The translations under genes were made by a program, and so were the position numbers. The notes below the pieces were generated by a model. The model made no database searches. It was given only the letters and a program-made list of their open reading frames with translations, and was not told the origin of the DNA. A DNA stretch of 23,803 nt, taken from assembly GCA_021792485.1 (NCBI GenBank), contig JAJYUO010000004.1:1-23803 (forward strand), read 5' to 3'. Numbering within the stretch: position 1 is the stretch's first letter; each line of letters starts with the position of its first letter. Shown piece after piece: positions 14,974 to 20,849 of the stretch. Source of the DNA: Thermoplasmata archaeon. Lineage in GTDB: Archaea > Thermoplasmatota > Thermoplasmata > Lutacidiplasmatales > UBA184.

Positions 14974-16229
14974 CGCCGGCGCCGGTACCGCGGCGCGCCA
15001 CTGCCGCCGGATCCGAACTGAGGCGGTCGGCGGGCGGGTCGCCCTCCGCGAGGTCCCGGACCGGCCGGTCGCGGTCCCGGGGCGTCGCGCGCGTGGTAGT
15101 CAAATCCGGGGATCGTCGACCTCGGAATCGGCATGCCGATCAGTCGCTCGATCTGGCGAAGATCGTTCTCCTCCTCGGGAGCGACCAGCGTGTAGGCATC
15201 GCCTCGCTGCTGGGCCCGCGCGGTGCGACCGACCCGGTGGACATAGGTCTCGGGCTCGTGCGGGACGTCGAAGTTGACCACGTGGCTGACATCCTTGACG
15301 TCGATCCCGCGAGCCGCGATGTCGGTCGCCACGAGCACCCGGTGGCGGCCCGAGCGGAACCCTTCCAGCGCGGCCGTGCGCTGGTTCTGACTGCGGTTCC
15401 CGTGGATCACGGCGGCCGGGATGCCGGCGCGCGCGAGCTGCCGCGCGAGGTGATCGGCCCGGTGCTTCGTTCGGGTGAAGGCAAGCACGCTCGTCATCAT
15501 CTCGTCGCGTAGCAGCTCGATCAGAAGACCGGTCTTGCGCTGTGCGGGGACGGGAAGCGCGAGGTGGGAAACGCCGACGGCCGCCACGGTCGTTTCCCCC
15601 ACCTGTACGAGCTTCGGATCGCGCAGGAAATCGCGGGAGAGCCGGACGACTTCGGGAGGCATGGTCGCGGAGAACAGCAGAGTCTGCCGCTCCCGCGGAA
15701 GCTGGCTCAAGATACGACGAACGTCGGGAAGGAACCCCATGTCGAGCATGCGATCCGCCTCATCCAGTACGAGGATCTTCAGCCCGCGAAAGTCGACGTG
15801 CCCTCGCTGCATGTGGTCGAGCAGGCGTCCCGGTGTCGCGATGACGATCTCCGCGCGCCCGGCGAGGCCTCGCTCCTGGTCGTTCATCCCGACCCCGCCG
15901 TACACCGCGACGCCGCGCAGCGGGGTGTGCCCCGCGAGCTGCCGTAGGAAGCGCTCCGCTTGCATGGCGAGCTCACGGGTCGGGGTCAGCACGAGGGCGT
16001 AGATGCGCCCGGGGGGTTGCTCCAAGAGGCGTTCGAGGATCGGGAGCAGAAACGCCGCGGTCTTCCCGGTCCCGGTTTGGGAGGTGCCGATGATGTCCCG
16101 GCCCAGAACCGCTGGCGGAATCGCCCCCCGTTGGATCGGGGTCGGGGTCCGGTACCCGATCTGTTCGATGCCGCGTTGCAATCGAGCGTGGAGGGGGAGG
16201 TCTTGGAACGTCGGCTCCTCTTCGTTCAC
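14970..16229 (-). CDS. DEAD-box RNA helicase
   Basis: All family motifs are present in order (numbered from the GTG at 16229): Q motif YRTPTPIQ (26-33), motif I QTGTGKT (51-57), PTREL (83-87), TPGR (132-135), DEAD (156-159), SAT (187-189), then in the second RecA domain TDIAARGIDVKDVSHVVNFD and HRVGRTARA. The enzyme unwinds RNA duplexes with ATP and probably acts in ribosome assembly or RNA decay. A Gly/Arg/Pro-rich tail at the C-terminus (residues about 390-419) would add RNA affinity. I place the start at GTG 16229, with GGAG about 10 nt upstream, because the protein then begins just before FQDLPLH as in homologues. ATG 16289 and GTG 16316 are in-frame alternatives. Confidence 0.93.
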   Translation of the reverse strand: MNEEEPTFQDLPLHARLQRGIEQIGYRTPTPIQRGAIPPAVLGRDIIGTSQTGTGKTAAFLLPILERLLEQPPGRIYALVLTPTRELAMQAERFLRQLAGHTPLRGVAVYGGVGMNDQERGLAGRAEIVIATPGRLLDHMQRGHVDFRGLKILVLDEADRMLDMGFLPDVRRILSQLPRERQTLLFSATMPPEVVRLSRDFLRDPKLVQVGETTVAAVGVSHLALPVPAQRKTGLLIELLRDEMMTSVLAFTRTKHRADHLARQLARAGIPAAVIHGNRSQNQRTAALEGFRSGRHRVLVATDIAARGIDVKDVSHVVNFDVPHEPETYVHRVGRTARAQQRGDAYTLVAPEEENDLRQIERLIGMPIPRSTIPGFDYHARDAPGPRPAGPGPRGGRPARRPPQFGSGGSGAPRYRRRR

Positions 16230-16490
16230 GGGCCCTGCTCCGGGGACGAGTTCGGCTGACGGATAGCGTTGGCGAACGCCCGACGGCATTCGACCATCGG
16301 CCGTGGTGTCGCGCACGGCGTCGACCCCGCCCTTCTCCTGACCCGGGTCGGCAACCGCGGGAGGGCCGAGGCACCCGCTGCACGGCCCGGGATGCGGGGA
16401 TCGTTGGCCGCCGGCGCACCGAGTCGGGTCGTCTCTCGTCCGACCTAGGGCGAGAGGGGAGGTTCCTTCCCGGCGATCGGACTTCCCGGA

Positions 16491-17918
16491 CTACGGAGTC
16501 CAGGTCGGGCCACCGTAGCCGCTGGGAAGCTCGGGAGGATCGGAACCCCCGAACGGATCGGGCCTCGGCTCCGGAGCGCGGCCGTGCTTCTTCGCGAGGT
16601 AGGCGTCGATCGCAGCGGCGGCGCGCTCGCCGGCGCCCATCGCATGCACGACCGAACGACCCCCGGTCGCGAAGACCCCCTCGACGTCGGTCATCCATCC
16701 CTCCCGCGCTCCCTCGGGCCAGCCCATCGAGGCGAACTTGAAGCCGTAGTCGGGATCGAATCCGGAAACGTCGGCGACCTCGCCGACCGCGATGATGACC
16801 ATGTCGCATTCGATCGTCTCCTCGGAGTTTGGGACCGTGACGAGCGTGCGCCGGCCCTTGGCATCCAGGGGCCCGTGCTCCGTCCGTTCGACGACGAGGC
16901 CCTCGACGTGCTCCGTTCCTAGGATCTCCTTCGGCGAACGGAAGAAGACGTATTGGACCCCTTCGACCTGACCTCCCGTCCTCTCCTCTTCCGTGGCCTT
17001 CATGTCTTCGGGACCCCGCCGATAGACCAGCTGTACGTCGCCTCCGCCGGAGAGACGGCGGGCCGACCGGGCCGCATCGAGGGCAACGTCGCCCGCACCG
17101 ATCACGACGATCCTGCGATTCTTTCGGCCGAACAACCCTTCCGGACGCTTGTTCATCGCGAGCAGGAACGGAAGCGCATGGTAGACCCCGGGAAGGTTCT
17201 CTCCGGGAATGCCGAGCTCGCGCGCCTTCGAAGCACCGATGCTCACGAGCACGGCCTCGTACCCCTCCGCAAGCAGGCTCTTCGGCGTGTAATCGACGCC
17301 GGCCCGCTTGCCCACCACATACGTGATGTCGAGATTCCTCCACCGAGCGAGATCGGTGTCGATATCGTCCGGATCGAGGTGATAGCGGGGAATCGTGTTG
17401 ATCTGCCCGCCGAGGAACGGCTCGCTCTCGAACACGGTCACGGGGTGGCCGCGCACGGCAAGGTCCCAGGCGGCCATGAGCCCGGTCGGACCGGCTCCGA
17501 TCACGGCGATTCGCTCCTCCTTGCGTTTGGAGGGAACGTACATCAGATCGGATTTTCCGAACTCGAGCGCGGCTCGCTTGAGATGACGGATCGCGATTGG
17601 CACTCCCCGGCCGGCCATGATGCAGTCGTCCTCGCAGAAGTGGTAGCACGTCTTGCACAGGACGGTCGCCAGCGGGTTGTCGCGCAGGGTCAATCGGGCC
17701 GCCTCGTCGAACTTTCCCTGCCCGACCAGAACGTTGTAGCCCCGACAGTCCTGGGTGATCGGGCAACCCTGGATGCAGTACGGCATCGCGCACTCGAGGC
17801 ACCGCTGACCCTCGATCATGGCTTCCTCGAGCGTGTACGGCTGGTCGATGAGTGCGAACTTCTTGATGCGCTCTTCCCGGCTCTCCTCCTCGATCGGGAC
17901 GCGTTCGTATCGATCCAT
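16491..17918 (-). CDS. GltD-like FAD/iron-sulfur NAD(P)H oxidoreductase
   Basis: The 475-residue protein has the glutamate synthase small-subunit layout. The N-terminal iron-sulfur domain carries CLECAMPYC..GCP (Cys 40, 43, 48, 52) and CKTCYHFCEDDC (88, 91, 95, 99), for two [4Fe-4S] clusters. An FAD Rossmann motif follows (VIGAGPTGLMAAWDLA, about 140-155), then an NAD(P)H motif (VVIGAGDVALDAARSARRL). Such proteins pass electrons from NAD(P)H to a partner: GltB, NfnA or similar. No partner is in this window, so the reaction is open. The C-terminal FAD motif reads GVFATGGRSVVHAMG, where relatives usually have G-D. The ATG is preceded by GGGGGA and a GATATT box about 28 nt upstream. After the stop, 16230-16490 holds only the alternative helicase start sites and no other gene that I can see. 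Confidence 0.9.
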   Translation of the reverse strand: MDRYERVPIEEESREERIKKFALIDQPYTLEEAMIEGQRCLECAMPYCIQGCPITQDCRGYNVLVGQGKFDEAARLTLRDNPLATVLCKTCYHFCEDDCIMAGRGVPIAIRHLKRAALEFGKSDLMYVPSKRKEERIAVIGAGPTGLMAAWDLAVRGHPVTVFESEPFLGGQINTIPRYHLDPDDIDTDLARWRNLDITYVVGKRAGVDYTPKSLLAEGYEAVLVSIGASKARELGIPGENLPGVYHALPFLLAMNKRPEGLFGRKNRRIVVIGAGDVALDAARSARRLSGGGDVQLVYRRGPEDMKATEEERTGGQVEGVQYVFFRSPKEILGTEHVEGLVVERTEHGPLDAKGRRTLVTVPNSEETIECDMVIIAVGEVADVSGFDPDYGFKFASMGWPEGAREGWMTDVEGVFATGGRSVVHAMGAGERAAAAIDAYLAKKHGRAPEPRPDPFGGSDPPELPSGYGGPTWTP

Positions 17919-18120
17919 CGTTCCCCCGCTTCCAGCGCCGCCGGAATATCAGCCCAACTATCGACGAGCGGAGCACGTATCCCTTTTCGGGGCGGGCGCG
18001 CCACGGCATGGCACACGCGACCCCCGGTCCCCACACGGTGGGTCCGCCGAGGACGATCGCGCCGACGCCCCCGATCCATCCGAAGGTTCTTAGACGGGAC
18101 CGGAGTACCCGAAGCGTTCG

Positions 18121-18282
18121 ATGGCACTATCCACCGGAGAGTACGCTGCGCTGGCCCTCCTGGTCATCGCCGTTCTCGTCGTCGCCATCGTACTGATCCT
18201 CAAGGTCATCAAGTTCATCTTCATCGCCGCGGTCATCGCTTTGATCGGCTACGCGTTTTATGCGGGCTGGATCCACCTCTGA
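18121..18282 (+). CDS. 53-residue two-helix membrane protein
   Basis: The short gene starts MALSTGEYAALALLVIAVLV and encodes two hydrophobic helices (about 8-27 and 32-50) joined by a basic KVIK turn, ending GWIHL. This is a membrane hairpin with a positive cytoplasmic loop. I know no family. It is divergent from the GltD-like gene across 202 nt. A TTCTTAGA element lies about 30 nt before the ATG and could be a weak promoter box. The strong amphipathic design (polar N-terminus, two helices, one basic turn) argues for a real gene, but no homology supports it. The 162 nt after it (18283-18444) hold nothing I can identify. Confidence 0.55.
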   Translation: MALSTGEYAALALLVIAVLVVAIVLILKVIKFIFIAAVIALIGYAFYAGWIHL

Positions 18283-18444
18283 TGCCATGTGACCCAGGAT
18301 GACCGCCGGGCGGGGCGCGCGGGCTTACTCGGGGCGCCGACGATGCTCGATGGGTTCGCTGCGATCGGGCGGCAGAGCCTCAGATCGGCCGAGCCCCCAG
18401 TCCAGACTTCGGTGAGGAAGGGGTCGAAACGGGTGGCGCGGACT

Positions 18445-19356
18445 TCAGCCCGGTAGCAGTGGTGCCTCCAGGGATTCCGGGGGCCGGCGCTCCAGGACGA
18501 ATTCGCAGTATGGGCTCCCCTGGGACCGGCACGCGGTCTCCTCGCACGACAGCGGGGTTTCGATTATGCGGGAGAACATTCCGATCAGCACTCCCCGTAT
18601 GAGCTGACTCCGGGGAGCGGAGCTGGCCGACCGTGGATCGCACTCGAAGCTATCGAACACCCGGACGGTGATCCGGCCCTCGGAGAGGTCGATCTCGCCT
18701 AGATCGGCCTGACCCCAGCCCATCGAGGACCAGAACCGCAACGAGTAGGCCAAGTTCGACCGGATGAATTCCCGGCCGACCGCCCGAATCGCGTCGGCCG
18801 CGAGCTCGCGGCCCAGGTACTCCCCGAATACGCAGAGCAACACGGCGCCGCCCGAACCCAGGTTGTCCCGAAGACGGTTCCACGCCTCCGAGAAGGCCGG
18901 CGCGGAGAAAAGGAGCGCCCGGTCCGCTTCGGATAGCTGCACGGGATACGAGCCGTCGATCAGGCGGCCATCGACGTCCTCCTCGATACGTACCTCGTAG
19001 ACCTCGGAGATCGCGCCCAGCCGCTGTTCGAGCGCACGCGGACTCGCGGGAGGACCGATCTCCGCGAAGATCTGGGCTTGGACCGCGGTGGCGCGAGCCC
19101 CGCCCGAAATGTTCAGCGCGAGAAGATTGACCCCTTCATCGGGGAGCTCGGCGAGGACGGCGCGCAAACTACCGGGGCGATTCGCGATCAGGAGGGTGAT
19201 GTGAACCAGCCGGTTCCTGGATCGGCGGAAAAAGACCGGGATGCTCTTCGGAGCTCGGCGGTGTTCGGGATCCGGTCGGCAGCGTGGGGGGACGGGGCCC
19301 CCGGTCCCGTCCGATGGAGGGGGTTCGACTACCCGGTCGTCGAGGGAGCCGGACAC
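18445..19356 (-). CDS. ACT-V4R domain protein (candidate partner of the radical SAM cassette)
   Basis: The 303-residue product has a 45-residue Pro-rich lead, an ACT domain (about 51-128; VHITLLIANRPGSLRAVLAEL, a small-ligand sensing fold), and a V4R domain (about 140-290) ending in the family's Cys pattern C271, C276, C284 within ETACRSQGSPYCEFVLE. V4R domains occur in proteins that bind or sense small aromatic or tetrapyrrole-like ligands. The start is a GTG at 19356, preceded by a near-perfect AAGGAGGGG Shine-Dalgarno, all inside the last 28 nt of the radical SAM gene. Translation of the two is therefore coupled. The reading frame stays open further upstream (to 19731), but that part only overlaps the radical SAM gene in another frame. 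Its role in the cassette (chaperone, sensor or second enzyme) is inferred from position. Confidence 0.82.
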   Translation of the reverse strand: MSGSLDDRVVEPPPSDGTGGPVPPRCRPDPEHRRAPKSIPVFFRRSRNRLVHITLLIANRPGSLRAVLAELPDEGVNLLALNISGGARATAVQAQIFAEIGPPASPRALEQRLGAISEVYEVRIEEDVDGRLIDGSYPVQLSEADRALLFSAPAFSEAWNRLRDNLGSGGAVLLCVFGEYLGRELAADAIRAVGREFIRSNLAYSLRFWSSMGWGQADLGEIDLSEGRITVRVFDSFECDPRSASSAPRSQLIRGVLIGMFSRIIETPLSCEETACRSQGSPYCEFVLERRPPESLEAPLLPG

Positions 19357-20564
19357 CCCATCCCCTCCTTGGGCAGCGCCAAGCTCGTCGCGGCACGGGG
19401 CCGGAGCGCCCGGGCGCAGTCCTGCTGTCGCGCCGGGCCCAGGAGACCTGAGATCGTTCCTGACGCGACGAGGCTCCGGCCGCGGCAAAATCCCCGGCAC
19501 CGATCGAAATAGTCGCAATTGCCGCATCCCACGGGGACGACCCCCGCCGTCGCCATCGACCAGTACTGGAAGAGCGGCGAATCGCGGAAGAGATCGCGAA
19601 GGGTTCCATCCGTAAGGAGAGAGGGGGCTTGGACCCCCGCGCGCAGGTAATCGCCCGGATACTCGATGGAGTCGCAGGGAACGAGCCGACCATCGTGCTT
19701 GATGGTGGCCTTGACGTACCCGCAGAAGCACGACGTAGCCTGATTCTCCTGATCCCCGAACAGTTCGTAGTACGCCGGATTAGGGCTCAGGTCGACCTTA
19801 ACGTCGAAGCCGGTCGACGCGTACGACTGCTGAATGTCGTAGACGGTGCGCAGTGCCCTCGCCTGATCTACTGCGGAAGTGGACAGTCCACCAAAGACCG
19901 CCGGATCCGCGGCCTCGCCAATCTCGTTGACCGTGATCGCCTTCCATGTGCGGACCCCCAGCCCCCGCAGGAACTCGGCGATGTTCGCAAGGTCACGGTG
20001 GTTGTGACGGGTCACGACCGTGGTGACGCCGGTCTCGACCCCGGCGTCCGCAAGCCTGCGCAGGTTGGTGACCAATTCGGGTGTGTCCGCTCCCTTCCGG
20101 GTCCGGACATTGAGCGCGTGATCGTAGTGATCGAGGCTGATGGATACGAAGACCTTGCGCTCCCGGAACGCTTCGATCAGCTCGGGAGAAACGAGGGCGC
20201 CATTCGTGTTGACCGATATCTCGATCGAGCGGGAGAGGCGATCGAGAATGGTCAGTATGTCCGGCCGCAGAAGCGCTTCGCCCCCGGTCAGCTGGATGCT
20301 GCGGACCCCTGCGGCATTGATCTGGTCGGCGATTTGCAGAGCCTGGTCTGTCGGAAGGTCAGTAAGGAACCGGTTCACTTTGACGTAGCAATAGGTGCAC
20401 GCGAAGTTGCACCGATTCGTAAGATGCCACACAAGCTTCAGCAACGTGCGACGGTCGAGCATTTCCTCGAGGCGGGAATCACGCTCATAGAGCGCCCCCC
20501 GGGTCGGCGTAGACCCGGGGGTAAGAGGTTGGCCAAAGGGTTGCGGAAGGGGTTGGCTCGGCAT
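19329..20564 (-). CDS. Radical SAM/SPASM enzyme, candidate peptide maturase
   Basis: The 411-residue protein has the radical SAM motif CNFACTYC (C52, C56, C59) after WHLTNR, the LTGGEALLRPD motif, VNTNG and VSISLD strands, and a full SPASM-like C-terminus with Cys at 279, 281, 297, 347, 350, 356, 360 and 383 (ATIKHDGRLVPCDS, CGNCDYFDRCRGFC). That pattern fits two auxiliary [4Fe-4S] clusters, as in PqqE, MftC and sactipeptide maturases, which make crosslinks or excise groups in ribosomal peptides. The ATG at 20564 has AGGA about 7 nt upstream; GTG codons at 20618 and 20600 are alternatives. It begins 26 nt after the small ORF at 20591 and overlaps the ACT-V4R gene, giving a tight three-gene operon. 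No PqqD-like chaperone is fused or adjacent. The peptide-maturase role is inferred from family plus gene order. Confidence 0.85.
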   Translation of the reverse strand: MPSQPLPQPFGQPLTPGSTPTRGALYERDSRLEEMLDRRTLLKLVWHLTNRCNFACTYCYVKVNRFLTDLPTDQALQIADQINAAGVRSIQLTGGEALLRPDILTILDRLSRSIEISVNTNGALVSPELIEAFRERKVFVSISLDHYDHALNVRTRKGADTPELVTNLRRLADAGVETGVTTVVTRHNHRDLANIAEFLRGLGVRTWKAITVNEIGEAADPAVFGGLSTSAVDQARALRTVYDIQQSYASTGFDVKVDLSPNPAYYELFGDQENQATSCFCGYVKATIKHDGRLVPCDSIEYPGDYLRAGVQAPSLLTDGTLRDLFRDSPLFQYWSMATAGVVPVGCGNCDYFDRCRGFCRGRSLVASGTISGLLGPARQQDCARALRPRAATSLALPKEGMGCPAPSTTG

Positions 20565-20590
20565 GCCCGTCCTAGCAGGGCAACCCCCGT

Positions 20591-20601
20591 TCAGACCCAC
20601 C
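20591..20601 (+). repeat. Distal copy of an 11 nt direct repeat
   Basis: TCAGACCCACC occurs here and again at 20791-20801, exactly 200 nt apart, each followed after a few bases by AATG. This copy covers the last codons and stop of the small ORF. Only its right half (CAGACCC) matches the palindrome of the promoter copy. Confidence 0.6.
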
Positions 20602-20743
20602 CAATGCCGGGCGAGCACTTGCCGGCGAGGTGTTCCAGCTTGGCGGGCCCTACAGCGGGATACACGTTGAGCCTGCGAAGCAGCGAATCGACGTCTTCGT
20701 AGATCCCCGGTTGCCCGTTGAGAGCGTCAGCCTTGGTGACCAC
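20591..20743 (-). CDS. 50-residue candidate RiPP precursor peptide
   Basis: The ORF starts GTG at 20743 with a strong GGAGGTGA Shine-Dalgarno 6 nt upstream and a TATA-like box (TTAAATA) about 35 nt upstream. The peptide starts MVTKADALNGQPGIYEDVDS, has a central amphipathic helix (DVDSLLRRLN, residues 17-26), and ends LAGKCSPGIGWV. It has a single Cys (43), Gly/Pro around it, and the aromatic pair end Trp-Val. It is the first gene of an operon with a SPASM radical SAM enzyme 26 nt after its stop. A leader-like helical N-part and a short Cys/Gly/aromatic C-part fit a RiPP precursor; mycofactocin's MftA likewise ends in a Cys-Gly-Val-Tyr core. The reading frame and translation signals are seen; the precursor role is inferred. 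It could instead be a small subunit or chaperone. Confidence 0.68.
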   Translation of the reverse strand: MVTKADALNGQPGIYEDVDSLLRRLNVYPAVGPAKLEHLAGKCSPGIGWV

Positions 20744-20749
20744 TTGCGT

Positions 20750-20757
20750 TCACCTCC
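20750..20757 (-). promoter_or_regulatory. Strong Shine-Dalgarno of the candidate precursor gene
   Basis: On the - strand the bases read GGAGGTGA, fully complementary to the 3' end of archaeal 16S rRNA, with 6 nt to the GTG at 20743. This site decides the start of the small ORF. Genes with clear SDs of this quality are not the rule in this window, where several genes look leaderless. Confidence 0.75.
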
Positions 20758-20777
20758 GACTTCGGACTGAGGGGGGG

Positions 20778-20784
20778 TATTTAA
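20778..20784 (-). promoter_or_regulatory. TATA-like box of the precursor / radical SAM / V4R operon
   Basis: Read on the - strand as TTAAATA, in a G/C-only surround. The centre is 38 nt before the GTG start, so transcription would begin about 10-15 nt before the gene, just at or before the Shine-Dalgarno. The 5-1-5 palindrome at 20788-20798 begins 3 nt upstream, where the TFB recognition element lies. Confidence 0.6.
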
Positions 20785-20787
20785 CCG

Positions 20788-20798
20788 GGGTCAGACCC
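20788..20798. promoter_or_regulatory. Palindromic operator candidate between divergent promoters
   Basis: GGGTC-A-GACCC is a perfect 5-1-5 inverted repeat. It sits directly against the TATA box of the - strand operon (over its BRE position) and about 21 nt before the TATA-like box of the + strand RHH-proteasome-like gene. Ribbon-helix-helix dimers bind short palindromes of this kind, so the site is a good candidate for autoregulation by the protein encoded at 20850. The palindrome is seen; its binding is inferred. Confidence 0.5.
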
Positions 20799-20801
20799 AC
20801 C
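20791..20801 (+). repeat. Promoter copy of an 11 nt direct repeat
   Basis: This is the second TCAGACCCACC copy. It contains most of the right side of the GGGTC-A-GACCC palindrome. The pair may be two regulator sites on either side of the small ORF, or chance plus coding constraint; see the findings. Confidence 0.6.
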
Positions 20802-20818
20802 AAAATGGAGTGACAACG

Positions 20819-20827
20819 TATCTATAC
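20819..20827 (+). promoter_or_regulatory. TATA-like box of the RHH-proteasome-like gene
   Basis: TATCTATAC lies with its centre about 27 nt before the ATG at 20850. There is no Shine-Dalgarno in CCATCCCCGTAACC before the ATG. Together these suggest a leaderless transcript starting at or next to the A of the start codon. Confidence 0.6.
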
Positions 20828-20849
20828 TGGACCTCCCATCCCCGTAACC

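Noticed and set aside
15973..18036. 687-residue open frame on the - strand across the helicase and GltD-like genes
   Set aside because: It is very Arg/Gly/Pro/Ser-rich with no domain, and lies out of frame over two genes with intact motifs. Long chance frames are expected at this GC content.
19357..19731. Upstream extension of the ACT-V4R frame
   Set aside because: The extra 125 residues are Arg/Pro/Gly-rich, and lie out of frame over the conserved SPASM Cys region of the radical SAM gene. The GTG at 19356 has its own strong Shine-Dalgarno.
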